This document shows positions 7,881-16,506 of a stretch of 64,000 bases of DNA, one piece after another. The stretch is taken from assembly GCF_004331465.1 (NCBI RefSeq), contig NZ_SJKB01000002.1, positions 248,001 through 312,000 on the forward strand, written 5' to 3'. Both the position numbers and the translations under genes were made by a program. This stretch comes from Kribbella pittospori (GTDB taxonomy: Bacteria; Actinomycetota; Actinomycetes; Propionibacteriales; Kribbellaceae). Below the pieces are notes generated by a model, which did not search any database, had not been told where the DNA came from, and saw only the letters and a list, made by a program, of their open reading frames with translations. The stretch's first letter is position 1; the number at the start of each line of letters is the position of its first letter.

Positions 7881-9317
7881 ATGAGCAGATTCGAGTACGC
7901 ACCGGCCCCGGAATCCCGGGCCATCGTCGACATCAGGTCGTCGTACGGGCTGTTCGTCAACGGCCAGTTCGTCGAGGCGACGGACGGCAAGCCGTTCAAG
8001 ACCGTCAGCCCGTCGTCGGAGGAGGTGCTCGCGGAGATCAGCGAGGCCGGACCGGCGGACGTCGACAAGGCGGTCAAGGCAGCCCGGAAGGCGTTCGAGA
8101 AGGTCTGGGGCCCGATGTCCGGACGGGACCGGGCCAAGTACCTGTTCCGGATCGCGCGGCTGATCCAGGAGCGCTCCCGCGAACTGGCCGTGCTGGAGTC
8201 GCTGGACAACGGCAAGCCGATCCGCGAGTCACGAGACGTAGACATCCCGCTGGTGGCCGCACACTTCTTCTACTACGCGGGCTGGGCCGACAAGCTCGAG
8301 TACGCCGGCGTCGGCGACGACCCGCAGCCGTGGGGTGTCGCCGGTCAGGTGATCCCGTGGAACTTCCCGATGCTGATGCTGGCGTGGAAGATCGCGCCGG
8401 CCCTGGCCGCGGGCAACACCGTCATCCTCAAGCCGGCCGAGACCACGCCGCTGACCGCGCTCGCGTTCGCGGAGATCTGCCAGCAGGCAGACCTGCCGCC
8501 GGGCGTGGTGAACATCGTCACCGGCGCCGGCCGGACCGGTCAGGCCCTGGTCGAGCACCCGGACGTCGACAAGGTCGCGTTCACCGGGTCGACCGAGGTC
8601 GGCCGCGCGATCGCCAAGTCGGTCGCGGGCTCGGACAAGGCGGTCACGCTGGAGCTCGGTGGCAAGGCGGCGAACATCGTCTTCGAGGACGCGCCGATCG
8701 ACCAGACCATCGAGGGCATCGTCAACGGCATCTTCTTCAACCAGGGCCACGTCTGCTGCGCCGGTTCGCGGCTGCTGGTCCAGGAGAGCGTGTACGACGA
8801 GGTGCTGGCGCGACTGAAGCGCCGGATGGGCACACTGCGCGTCGGTGACCCGCTGGACAAGAACACCGACATCGGCGCGATCAACTCCGCGGCCCAGCTG
8901 GCCAAGATCCGCGAGCTGTCCCAGATCGGCGAGGACGAGGGCGCCGAGCGCTGGTCGCCGGAGTGCGAGCTGCCGGCCGAGGGGTACTGGTTCCCGCCGA
9001 CCGTCTTCACCGGCGTGTCCCAGGCGCACCGGATCGCCCGCGAGGAGATCTTCGGCCCGGTGCTGTCGGTGCTGACCTTCCGCACCCCGGCCGAGGCCGT
9101 CGAGAAGGCGAACAACACCCCGTTCGGGCTGTCCGCCGGGATCTGGACCGACAAAGGCTCCCGGATCCTCTGGATGGCCAACCAGCTGCGCGCCGGCGTG
9201 GTCTGGGCCAACACGTTCAACCGCTTCGACCCGGCCTCGCCGTTCGGCGGGTACAAGGAGTCGGGCTACGGCCGCGAGGGCGGCCGCCACGGTCTGGAGG
9301 CCTACCTTGCCCACTAA
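7881..9317 (+). CDS. Aldehyde dehydrogenase family protein
   Basis: 478-residue full-length NAD(P)-dependent aldehyde dehydrogenase. It has 'PWNFPMLML' with the conserved Asn, the nucleotide-binding 'FTGSTEVGR', the general base Glu in LELGGK, and catalytic Cys in 'GHVCCAGSR' (residues 292-293). 'EEIFGPVLSV' and the C-terminal 'PFGGYKESGYGRE' are also present. It probably oxidises the acetaldehyde made by DeoC, an inference from the 3-bp spacing to deoC. The next gene overlaps its end by 11 bp. Confidence 0.9.
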   Translation: MSRFEYAPAPESRAIVDIRSSYGLFVNGQFVEATDGKPFKTVSPSSEEVLAEISEAGPADVDKAVKAARKAFEKVWGPMSGRDRAKYLFRIARLIQERSRELAVLESLDNGKPIRESRDVDIPLVAAHFFYYAGWADKLEYAGVGDDPQPWGVAGQVIPWNFPMLMLAWKIAPALAAGNTVILKPAETTPLTALAFAEICQQADLPPGVVNIVTGAGRTGQALVEHPDVDKVAFTGSTEVGRAIAKSVAGSDKAVTLELGGKAANIVFEDAPIDQTIEGIVNGIFFNQGHVCCAGSRLLVQESVYDEVLARLKRRMGTLRVGDPLDKNTDIGAINSAAQLAKIRELSQIGEDEGAERWSPECELPAEGYWFPPTVFTGVSQAHRIAREEIFGPVLSVLTFRTPAEAVEKANNTPFGLSAGIWTDKGSRILWMANQLRAGVVWANTFNRFDPASPFGGYKESGYGREGGRHGLEAYLAH

Positions 9318-10197
9318 GGCTGCGTCCGATAAGCCTGGCACCCGTCTGGAAGTGCGCAAGACGTACAAGCTCTACATCGGCGGCGCCTTCCCCCGCAGCG
9401 AATCCGGCCGGTCGTACGTGGTGAACAATGCCAAGGGCAAGTTCCTGGCGAACGCGTCACAGGCCTCCCGCAAGGACGCCCGGGACGCGGTCGTCGCGGC
9501 CCGTAAGGCGTTCGGTGGCTGGTCCGGCCGGACGGCGTACAACCGCGGCCAGGTGCTCTACCGGATCGCCGAGGTGATGGAGGGCCGGCACGAGCAGTTC
9601 AGTTCGGAGGTCGCACTGTCGGAAGGCCTGTCGATCAGCAAGGCCCGCGCGGTCGTGGACGCGTCGATCGACCGCTGGGTCTGGTACGCCGGCTGGGCCG
9701 ACAAGCTCGCCCAGGTGGTCGGCTCGAGCAACCCGGTGGCAGGGCCGTACTTCGACTTCTCGTTGCCTGAGGCAACCGGCGTGGTCGCGGTGCTGGCACC
9801 GCAGGAGTCCAGCCTGCTCGGCCTGACCAGCGTGATCGCGCCGGCGATCGTGTCCGGCAACACGGTGGTCGTGGTGTCGTCGTACGAGCGGCCGCTGCCG
9901 GCTGTGACGCTGGGCGAGGTGATGGCGACGTCCGACGTACCGGGTGGCGTGGTCAACATCCTCACCGGGTCTGCCTCCGAGGTCGGCCCGTGGCTGGCGT
10001 CGCACATGGACGTCAACGCGATCGACCTGTGCGGTATCGAGGACCCGGACGAGGCCCGCGACCTGGAGGCCGCGTCGGCCGAGAACCTCAAGCGGGTACG
10101 GCGTCCGGCCGAGGAGGACTGGACCGAGTCCCCCGGGCTGTCGCGGCTCACGCAGTACCTGGAACTGAAGACCGTCTGGCACCCGATCGGACTGTAA
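9307..10197 (+). CDS. Truncated aldehyde dehydrogenase-like protein lacking the catalytic domain
   Basis: 296 residues matching only the N-terminal, nucleotide-binding part of the aldehyde dehydrogenase fold. It has 'YIGGAFPRSESGRSYVV' at the start, 'WYAGWADKLAQVVGSSNP' and 'GVVNILTGSASEVGPWLASH'. The PWNF motif is changed to 'APQESSLLG'. The ELGGK, catalytic Cys and C-terminal oligomerisation region are absent. The frame is intact and the 11-bp overlap with the upstream full-length gene implies translational coupling. It is therefore more likely a retained partner or regulatory subunit of that enzyme than a decayed gene. This role is inference. Confidence 0.75.
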   Translation: MPTKAASDKPGTRLEVRKTYKLYIGGAFPRSESGRSYVVNNAKGKFLANASQASRKDARDAVVAARKAFGGWSGRTAYNRGQVLYRIAEVMEGRHEQFSSEVALSEGLSISKARAVVDASIDRWVWYAGWADKLAQVVGSSNPVAGPYFDFSLPEATGVVAVLAPQESSLLGLTSVIAPAIVSGNTVVVVSSYERPLPAVTLGEVMATSDVPGGVVNILTGSASEVGPWLASHMDVNAIDLCGIEDPDEARDLEAASAENLKRVRRPAEEDWTESPGLSRLTQYLELKTVWHPIGL

Positions 10198-10225
10198 ACC
10201 AGTCCCGTCGGGACCGGATGCGTCG

Positions 10226-10231
10226 TACAGT
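10226..10231 (+). promoter_or_regulatory. -10 element (TACAGT) of a leaderless transcript
   Basis: TACAGT ends 6 nt before the ATG at 10238, with no ribosome-binding site. Confidence 0.5.
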
Positions 10232-10237
10232 CGCAGC

Positions 10238-11251
10238 ATGCTTCAGCCTGGCGACAAGGTCGCGATCGTCTCACCCTCGCGGGGATTGCCGGAGATCTTT
10301 CCGGGACCGTACGAGCTCGGCCTGCGACGGCTGCGCGACGACTTCAAGCTGATTCCGGTCGAGTACCCGACCACCAAGGTCCTCGGGGCCACCCCGCAGG
10401 AGCGCGCCGCCGACCTGCATGCGGCCTGGTCGGATCCGTCGATCCGCGCGGTGATCGCGACCATCGGCGGGGACGACCAGCTGACCGTGCTGAAGCACCT
10501 CGATCCCGCGGTGTTCCAGGCGGACCCGAAGCCGTTCTTCGGGTACAGCGACAACACGAACCTGCTCAACTTCCTGTACTCGCTGGGTTTGCCGGCCTTC
10601 CACGGCGGCAGTGTGATGGTGCAGCTCGGTCGCGGCGGCGCGATGCACCCGGACACCGAGCGCTCGCTGCGTGCCGCCTTCTTCACCCCGGGCGAGTTCG
10701 AGCTGACCCCGGCCGAGGCCTGGACGGATCACGACCACGACTGGAACGTTCCGGCCAACCTGGAGACCGAGCCGCCGCTCTTCCCCGGCACCGGCTGGAC
10801 CTGGCAGGGCTCGCAGCCCGTCAGCGGGCGGTTGTGGGGCGGCTGCCTCGAGATCCTCGAATGGCAACTGGCCGCGAACCGCTGGATGCTGCCCACGGAC
10901 TCCTACAACGGCATCCTCTTCCTGGAGACCAGCGAGGAGATGCCGAGCTCCCAGACGGTCTACCAGATCCTTCGCAACTTCGGCGAACGCGGTCTGCTCG
11001 AGCGGTTCGACGCCGTCCTCTGGGCCCGTCCGAAGTCCTCGTCGCTCGAGAACCACCTCACGCCGGCGGAGTCCGTCGCCTACGTCACCGGGCAGTACCT
11101 CGCGGTCGATCGCGCGCTGATGGAGTACAACCCGTCCGCGGTCGTGGTGAAGGGCCTCGACATCGGGCACACCGACCCGGCGCAGATCCTCCCGTACGGC
11201 GGCCAGGCACGGGTCGACCCGGTCAACCAGCGGATCACGGTCACCTACTAG
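10238..11251 (+). CDS. S66 peptidase family protein (LD-carboxypeptidase/MccF-like)
   Basis: 337 residues with the S66 serine-peptidase triad. The nucleophile Ser104 is in 'FFGYSDNTN', Glu in 'LFLETSEE' and His in 'GLDIGHTDP'. The N-terminal 'LQPGDKVAIVSPS' is the usual family opening. S66 enzymes cleave LD-peptide bonds in murein tetrapeptides or hydrolyse microcin C-type aminoacyl nucleotides (MccF). The actual substrate cannot be told, and no signal peptide is seen, so it acts in the cytoplasm. The gene converges with the next one and their stop codons overlap on opposite strands. Confidence 0.85.
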   Translation: MLQPGDKVAIVSPSRGLPEIFPGPYELGLRRLRDDFKLIPVEYPTTKVLGATPQERAADLHAAWSDPSIRAVIATIGGDDQLTVLKHLDPAVFQADPKPFFGYSDNTNLLNFLYSLGLPAFHGGSVMVQLGRGGAMHPDTERSLRAAFFTPGEFELTPAEAWTDHDHDWNVPANLETEPPLFPGTGWTWQGSQPVSGRLWGGCLEILEWQLAANRWMLPTDSYNGILFLETSEEMPSSQTVYQILRNFGERGLLERFDAVLWARPKSSSLENHLTPAESVAYVTGQYLAVDRALMEYNPSAVVVKGLDIGHTDPAQILPYGGQARVDPVNQRITVTY

Positions 11252-11865
11252 TGCACCTCGGTGCGCGTCAGCGCCGGGTTGGGGTCGGGATAGCAGGCGA
11301 CCGGGGCCGTGATCGAGATGAACTTCCATTTGATCTTGGCCTGCAGGGTCAGGCCCGGGTCGTCATAGCTGGTGCCCTTGAGCTTGGTCTCGATGACCGT
11401 ACCGGCGGTGCCCGCCTGCAGCCGGACGGCCAGAGTCGGCAACTGGTAGTTCGCCCCGCCGGAGATCGGACCCGGGACCTTGACGACCGCGACGCGTCCG
11501 TCGAGCTGGACGGTCGGCGTCGAGTTCAGGCCGGACCCGCCGGTGAGCCGGGAGCTGACGTACGACGAGTTGACCGGGATCGGCACGCGCAGGGACAGAT
11601 CGCGCACCTCCTGGAGCTTGAAGCCCTTGACCTCACCCGGCAGCGAGCCCGGCTTGAGGTCGACAACGATGGCGAACCGGGCGTTCGGCCGGACGGTCGC
11701 CGGCGCCTTCGCGTCGACGCCCTGCCGCAACGACAGGAGATGCCGGCCGAACTTGGTGTCCGCCCGGCAGGCGTAGCTGGCAGTCGGCGCCGCCTCGGCA
11801 CCGGTGGCGACCAGCAACGGGAGTACGGCGACACCGAGAATCATAAGACTGCGGTGAGTAGCCAT
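11248..11865 (-). CDS. Secreted protein of unknown function
   Basis: 205 residues. A Sec signal peptide occupies about residues 1-25 (MATHRSLMILGVAVLPLL then ATGAEA|A). The mature part is beta-rich, with one Cys near the start and one near the end that could form a disulfide. Its mid-section 'VDLKPGSLPGEVKGFKLQEVRDL' and 'VKVPGPISGGANYQLPTL' suggest an immunoglobulin-like or lipid-interacting sandwich. Similar proteins occur in Streptomyces without assigned function. The ATG start is embedded in a perfect 20-bp palindrome and preceded by TAGAGT at the leaderless distance. Stop codons overlap with the convergent S66 gene. Confidence 0.7.
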   Translation of the reverse strand: MATHRSLMILGVAVLPLLVATGAEAAPTASYACRADTKFGRHLLSLRQGVDAKAPATVRPNARFAIVVDLKPGSLPGEVKGFKLQEVRDLSLRVPIPVNSSYVSSRLTGGSGLNSTPTVQLDGRVAVVKVPGPISGGANYQLPTLAVRLQAGTAGTVIETKLKGTSYDDPGLTLQAKIKWKFISITAPVACYPDPNPALTRTEVH

Positions 11866-11875
11866 ATGGCTACTC
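11856..11875. promoter_or_regulatory. Perfect 20-bp palindrome over start codon and -10 region
   Basis: GAGTAGCCATATGGCTACTC is identical on both strands. It contains the start codon of the secreted-protein gene (11863-11865) and overlaps its -10 (TAGAGT, 11872-11877, minus strand). The position is ideal for a dimeric repressor, but none is identified nearby. Confidence 0.6.
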
Positions 11876-11909
11876 TAAGAAGCCATCGTCGGCGACGGGA
11901 CCCCTCGTC

Positions 11910-12935
11910 TCACTGACCGAACAGGAACCAGCCACCCACGCCGGCCAGCACGAACACCACCGGCAGCGAGAGCAGGAACCACGCCCGGTTCCGGCGCCGG
12001 CGTCGCCGTACCGGCGGATCGGTCGCGACCGTCGTCGGCAGCCTGTCGTCGTCGGCGATGCGGGTCCGCTCCATCGCCCGGATCGGCGCCTCCTGCTCGA
12101 GCCGGTACGCCTCCGCCTCCAGCCGCTCGGCGAGTGCGTCGGCACGCTCCCAGCGATCGGTGACCCGGTACGCCAGCGCACGCCCCAGGACGTCGTCGAG
12201 TTGGCCAACGGCGTCGTGCAACAGCGATTGAAGGCTCGGTGGCGGCAGATCCGGATCGCGGTTGACCACCTCGCCGATCGAGGACGAGGAGAACGGCGGA
12301 TGCCCGGTGATCAGTGCGTAGGTCACCGCACCGACCGCGTAGATGTCCGCGCGCTCGTCGAATCCACCGTCTCCGCGGCCTTGCTCCGGCGCCATGTACG
12401 ACGGCGTCCCGACGGCCTGGGTCAACCCGGATGCTTCCGCCGCGCGCTTGGCCAGGCCGAGGTCGGCCAGCACGATCCGATGCGTGCCACCGCCGCCGGA
12501 TTCGCCACTCTGGTTAGGCCGGAGCAGGAGGTTCGCCGGGGTGACGTCGCGATGGACGACGCCCTCGTTGTGCAACGCTGCGACCGCGCGGGACAGGTCA
12601 GCGCCCCACCACAAGGCATCGACAACGTCCAGTGGCCCGTGCCGCAGTACGTCGCCCAGTGAGCCACCGCCGACGTAATCCATCACGAAGTACGGGCGTC
12701 CGTCCGGGAGCCGGCCGAGGTCGAAGACCCGGACCACCCGGTCGCTGGCGATCCGCCGCATCAGCCGTGCCTCGGACAGGAACCGCTCGCGTACGTCGGC
12801 GCGCGACGCCCAGTTGTCGGCGAGGACCTTCACGGCCACGTCCACGTCGAGGTCGTCGTCGTACCCACGCCAGACGGTCGCGAACGCGCCCGCACCGATT
12901 TTGTCCTGCAGCCGGTACCTGCCGATGACATCCAT
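11910..12935 (-). CDS. Membrane-anchored Ser/Thr protein kinase
   Basis: 341 residues. The kinase domain starts at the N-terminus with glycine loop 'GAGAFATV', the ATP-binding Lys36 in VAVKVL and catalytic 'HRDVTPANLLL' (Asp130). The metal-binding motif is DLG (158-160) and the activation segment ends 'GTPSYMAPEQGRG'. A basic RRRRRR stretch precedes one C-terminal transmembrane helix (about 321-338) with almost nothing outside. The usual HRDxK lysine is Thr132. The domain is shorter than PknB-type receptors and has no PASTA repeats. The ATG start was chosen at the kinase domain boundary. It is divergent from an ECF sigma-factor gene 55 bp away, and the pair may be functionally linked. Confidence 0.85.
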   Translation of the reverse strand: MDVIGRYRLQDKIGAGAFATVWRGYDDDLDVDVAVKVLADNWASRADVRERFLSEARLMRRIASDRVVRVFDLGRLPDGRPYFVMDYVGGGSLGDVLRHGPLDVVDALWWGADLSRAVAALHNEGVVHRDVTPANLLLRPNQSGESGGGGTHRIVLADLGLAKRAAEASGLTQAVGTPSYMAPEQGRGDGGFDERADIYAVGAVTYALITGHPPFSSSSIGEVVNRDPDLPPPSLQSLLHDAVGQLDDVLGRALAYRVTDRWERADALAERLEAEAYRLEQEAPIRAMERTRIADDDRLPTTVATDPPVRRRRRRNRAWFLLSLPVVFVLAGVGGWFLFGQ

Positions 12936-12990
12936 CCCGGCTATTGTCGTGCACGGCTGGGTTGTCCGGCCAACAGCACCCTGGGGGAGC

Positions 12991-13530
12991 ATGAACGACG
13001 ATCTGGAACAACTCGCTGCGCGCGCCGCGGCCGGCGACCAGAGCGTGCTCCCGACCATCCTGGCGGCGATCCGCCCGCAGGTGCAGCGGCGGGTGGCCAA
13101 GTTCCTGCCGTACCACGAGGACGCCGAGGAGGCGGCCCAGGACACCTTGCTCCAGGTGGCCAACAAGATCCACACCTTCAAGGGCACCGGCAGTTTCGCC
13201 GGCTGGGTCACCGTCGTGGCCACCAACCAGGCCCGGCAGACCTACCGGTCGCTGAAGCGGCGCTCGGTCGAGCAGTCCGCCGAGGTGATGCCCGAGTCGG
13301 CCGATCCGCGCACCACCTCGGTGATCGCCGGCTCGCGGCTAGACCTGCTGGAGGCGCTCGAGTCTCTCGAGTCCAGCCACCCGCAACTCGTCCAGCCGCT
13401 GGTCCTACGCGACCTGGGCTCACTCACGTACGCCGAGATCGCCGACGAACTCGACGTACCGCTGGGCACCGTCAAGGCGCGGATCCACCAAGCCCGCAAG
13501 GCCGTCGCGGAGCGCCTCACCGTCACCTGA
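12991..13530 (+). CDS. ECF-type RNA polymerase sigma factor
   Basis: 179 residues. Region 2 spans about 25-90, with 'YHEDAEEAAQDTLLQVANKI' as the 2.1-2.2 core-binding part and 'GSFAGWVTVVATNQARQTYRS' as the 2.3-2.4 promoter-melting part. Region 4 spans about 125-175 with helix-turn-helix 'TYAEIADELDVPLGTVKARIHQARKAV'. No region 3 and no C-terminal extension are present. GGGGGAG lies 5 nt upstream of the ATG. No anti-sigma gene is adjacent. The divergent Ser/Thr kinase is the only candidate regulator nearby, consistent with ECF groups controlled by phosphorylation; this is inference. Confidence 0.85.
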   Translation: MNDDLEQLAARAAAGDQSVLPTILAAIRPQVQRRVAKFLPYHEDAEEAAQDTLLQVANKIHTFKGTGSFAGWVTVVATNQARQTYRSLKRRSVEQSAEVMPESADPRTTSVIAGSRLDLLEALESLESSHPQLVQPLVLRDLGSLTYAEIADELDVPLGTVKARIHQARKAVAERLTVT

Positions 13531-13550
13531 CCTGCTAGTACCCCTGGAGG

Positions 13551-15992
13551 TCAGCCGAAGGTACGGCGGACGGCGAGCGCCCGGCGCAGGTCGTCCAGGA
13601 AGTTCGCCGTCTGCCGCCGCACCGAGGAGACCACCGACTCGTCGGCGATCAGCCGCTCGGCCGGCTCGACCAGGCTCTCGTCGATCGCGAACCGCGGCGC
13701 GATCAGGCGCGCGGTCAGCCCGATCACCATCCCGGCCCGGATGGCGTCCGTTCCCGCGATGTCGGTGAAGTAGCGCTGCACGTACGGCGCCGTGATCGCG
13801 GCCTGCCCCGGATGCCAGAAGCCGTCGGCCACTGCGAGCAGTTCCTTCACGCCGATCGTCGGGTCCGTCATGATCCGCGTCCAGGCCGCCTCCTTGCCCG
13901 CGGGCAGCGCGGCCCGGCAGCGGGCGGCCTGGTTGACGCCCTCGGTCGACGTGTCGCGTGCCAGCTCGGCGTCGATCTCCGCGGCGCCGAACGCGTCCAG
14001 CTGGACGAGCCGCAGTATCAGCTCCCAGCGGAGATCCTGGTCGAGCTCCAGGCCGGCCGGGGTCTCGGCACCGTCCAGCCAGGACTTCAGCAGCTCGGCA
14101 TCGTCGGTCGTCGCGACGAAGCCGCGCACGGTCGCGAGCTGCAGGCTGCTGCCCGGCTCGACGGTCGCCAGCTTCGCGCCGACTGCATCCGCGACGAGAC
14201 CGCGCGACTCGTCGTACGGGAGGTAGACGCCGAGCACATGCTCCTCGAGCCAGCGCACCAGCGAGCCGACGGCGATGTCGCTGTCCTCGTCCTTGATCGC
14301 GGTGACGAACAGGTCGAGTGCCTGCCGGGGGTCGAGCTCGGCGCCGGCGGTGGAGTCGCGGATCGAGTTCCAGATCACCGCGCGGGTGGTGCCGTCGGCG
14401 ATCTTCGGCAGCACCGCGGGCAGGTTGGCGAGACTCGTCGCGTCGAGACGGATCTTGGCCCAGGTGTCGTCGTTCGCGTCCGGCACGATCACGGCGTACT
14501 CGTTGCTCAGTGCAACTTCCACACTGTCCTGGTCGAGCATCACGTCCACGATCGTGGCCGCGCCACTGGCGTCGTACCCACCGACACTCAGCTTGTGCGG
14601 CCGGCGCGAACCGTCCGGGCTCTTGCGGTGCAGGACGACGCCGTCGGCGGTGCGTTCGATCGAGATGGTGTCCAGGCCGGACGTCCGCAGCCACTGGTCC
14701 GACCAGTTGGCCAGGTCCCGCGCGCCGGCCTCGGTCAGCTTCGCGATGAACTCGGCCAGGTCGGCGTTGCCGTACTCGTGCGCCTCCAGGTGCGCGTTCA
14801 CACCCTTCAGGAACACGTCGTCGCCGAGGTACTTCGCCAGTTGCTTGAGCACCGCGGCGCCCTTGGCGTACGAGATCCCGTCGAAGTCGTCGAGCGACTC
14901 CCGGGCGTTCTTCAGGCTGTCCGGGGCGACCGGGTGGGTCGAGCTGCTCTGGTCCGTGCGCAGACCCCACCACTTGCGGACGAAGGCGAAGTCGGTCCAG
15001 TTGCCGCCGTGGCTGGTGGCGTCCTCCGCGACCCGGTGCCCCATGTACTCCGCGAACGACTCGTTCAGCCACATGTCGTTCCACCACTGCATCGTGACCA
15101 GATCGCCGAACCACATGTGCGCCATCTCGTGGTCGACGATCCGGGCCCGGGTACTGCGTTCCGCCGCGGTCACCGCGCCACGGAAGACCAGGTGGTCGGC
15201 GAACGTCACGCAGCCCGGGTTCTCCATCGCACCGAGGTTGAAGTCCGGCACGAACGCCTGCCAGTACTCACCGAACGGGTACCGCTGCCGGAACATCCGG
15301 TGGTACTCGTCGAACGCCTCGCTGGTGGTCCGGAACAGGTCCTCCGCCTCCCGGTCCAGATGCTCCTTCAGCGACTGCCGGCAGGCGAGCCCGAGCGGGA
15401 TCCCGTCGTGCTCGCTGCGAATCAGGTGATACGGCCCGGCGAGGATCGTGACGAAGTACGTCGACAGCGGCTTCGTCTGGGCCAGCTGCCACTCCCCCGA
15501 TCCGACCTGCGTCGCCGCACCGTTGCCCAGGACAACCCAGTCCTCGGGGCACTTCACAGTGATCGTGTACGGCGCCTTGAGATCCGGCTGGTCGAAACAC
15601 GGGAAGTACCGTGGCGCCGACTCGAGCGACGACATGCCATAGGTGTAGACCTTGCCGTCCGCGGCGTCGACGCTGCGCTGCAGGCCCTCGCCATCCGCGG
15701 AGTACTTCAGCTCGGCTGTCACCACGAGCTCGTTCTCGTCCCGCAGCTCGGTCAGCGGAAAGCGGCCCTCGGCGAGCAGACCGACGTCCAGTGCCGTGCC
15801 GTTCAGCTCCACCGCGAGCAATCGCTCGGGCTTCACGTCGACCCAGCTCGTGCCGGTCCGGGCCGCGAACGAGATCCGGCTGGTCGTCACGAAGGTGTCG
15901 CCGGGTCCGGTCAGGTCGAACTCGACCCGATACGACCGCACGGCAAGGTCCGTCGCCCGTTGCCGGGCCTCTTCCACTGTCAAAGCGCGCAT
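13551..15992 (-). CDS. pepN: Aminopeptidase N (M1 family)
   Basis: 813 residues. It has an N-terminal beta domain, exopeptidase motif 'LGAMENPG', zinc site HEMAH followed 18 residues later by Glu ('WLNESFAEYMG'), and an ERAP1-like helical C-terminal half. It removes N-terminal amino acids from peptides in the cytoplasm; no signal peptide is seen. TAGCGT lies 6 nt upstream of the ATG at 15992, which suggests leaderless transcription. The upstream gene in the same direction ends 25 bp away. Confidence 0.92.
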   Translation of the reverse strand: MRALTVEEARQRATDLAVRSYRVEFDLTGPGDTFVTTSRISFAARTGTSWVDVKPERLLAVELNGTALDVGLLAEGRFPLTELRDENELVVTAELKYSADGEGLQRSVDAADGKVYTYGMSSLESAPRYFPCFDQPDLKAPYTITVKCPEDWVVLGNGAATQVGSGEWQLAQTKPLSTYFVTILAGPYHLIRSEHDGIPLGLACRQSLKEHLDREAEDLFRTTSEAFDEYHRMFRQRYPFGEYWQAFVPDFNLGAMENPGCVTFADHLVFRGAVTAAERSTRARIVDHEMAHMWFGDLVTMQWWNDMWLNESFAEYMGHRVAEDATSHGGNWTDFAFVRKWWGLRTDQSSSTHPVAPDSLKNARESLDDFDGISYAKGAAVLKQLAKYLGDDVFLKGVNAHLEAHEYGNADLAEFIAKLTEAGARDLANWSDQWLRTSGLDTISIERTADGVVLHRKSPDGSRRPHKLSVGGYDASGAATIVDVMLDQDSVEVALSNEYAVIVPDANDDTWAKIRLDATSLANLPAVLPKIADGTTRAVIWNSIRDSTAGAELDPRQALDLFVTAIKDEDSDIAVGSLVRWLEEHVLGVYLPYDESRGLVADAVGAKLATVEPGSSLQLATVRGFVATTDDAELLKSWLDGAETPAGLELDQDLRWELILRLVQLDAFGAAEIDAELARDTSTEGVNQAARCRAALPAGKEAAWTRIMTDPTIGVKELLAVADGFWHPGQAAITAPYVQRYFTDIAGTDAIRAGMVIGLTARLIAPRFAIDESLVEPAERLIADESVVSSVRRQTANFLDDLRRALAVRRTFG

Positions 15993-15998
15993 GTGTGC

Positions 15999-16004
15999 AC
16001 GCTA
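15999..16004 (-). promoter_or_regulatory. -10 element (TAGCGT) for pepN
   Basis: On the minus strand TAGCGT ends 6 nt before the pepN ATG. The same hexamer at the same distance precedes the 16506 start. Confidence 0.5.
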
Positions 16005-16017
16005 TCCGAGAGCCGTT

Positions 16018-16506
16018 CTACGGACCCGTCAGTTTCTCCCGCACGAGCTTGGCCCGACCTCGATCCCGCTCATCGAGCGCCTGGTTGACCGCCATGGTCT
16101 CCAGGACTTGGAGCAGGTGCGCGTTGGGCGTCCCGTCGGCTGGTACGGCGGCTGCGGCGAGGAGCGCTGTCGCGCGGACCTCGGCGTCCGTGGTGTCTTC
16201 CAGGATCGTCGCGATCAGGTCCGCGTCGTCGGCCTCGGCCAGGCTGGTCAGGACGTTGAGTGCACTCAGGTGGTCGAAGGCGGCTCGCAGTTCCTCATCT
16301 GCTTCCATCGGCGGCGCGGACAGCACGTTGCGTGCGACCTGACGGACGTCCTGGGCGAGCGGTTCGAGCGGATTCCCACCGCTCAACCGCGTGTACGAGG
16401 CGGCCACCTGGTACATGTTCAGGGCCCTGCACACCGTGGCGATGTTGTCGCTGTGCAGCAGCGCGCTGAACGCCTGCAGGGGGATGGCAACGTCGTCCGC
16501 ACTCAT
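16018..16506 (-). CDS. Helical (HEAT-like) protein of unknown function
   Basis: 162 residues, alpha-helical and rich in Ala, Leu and Asp/Glu. Repeated helix pairs such as 'HLSALNVLTSLAEADDADLI' and 'ATALLAAAAVPADG' suggest a small HEAT or ARM solenoid. No signal, membrane segment or catalytic motif is seen. It overlaps the stop of the LysR gene by 4 bp (ATGA), so it is translationally coupled to it. A TAGCGT hexamer at 16513-16518 (minus) would also allow a leaderless transcript of its own. Not recognised. Confidence 0.6.
   Translation of the reverse strand: MSADDVAIPLQAFSALLHSDNIATVCRALNMYQVAASYTRLSGGNPLEPLAQDVRQVARNVLSAPPMEADEELRAAFDHLSALNVLTSLAEADDADLIATILEDTTDAEVRATALLAAAAVPADGTPNAHLLQVLETMAVNQALDERDRGRAKLVREKLTGP

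Noticed and set aside
13812..16088. 758-codon plus-strand open frame opposite pepN
   Set aside because: Antisense to aminopeptidase N, whose HEMAH and GAMEN motifs are unambiguous.
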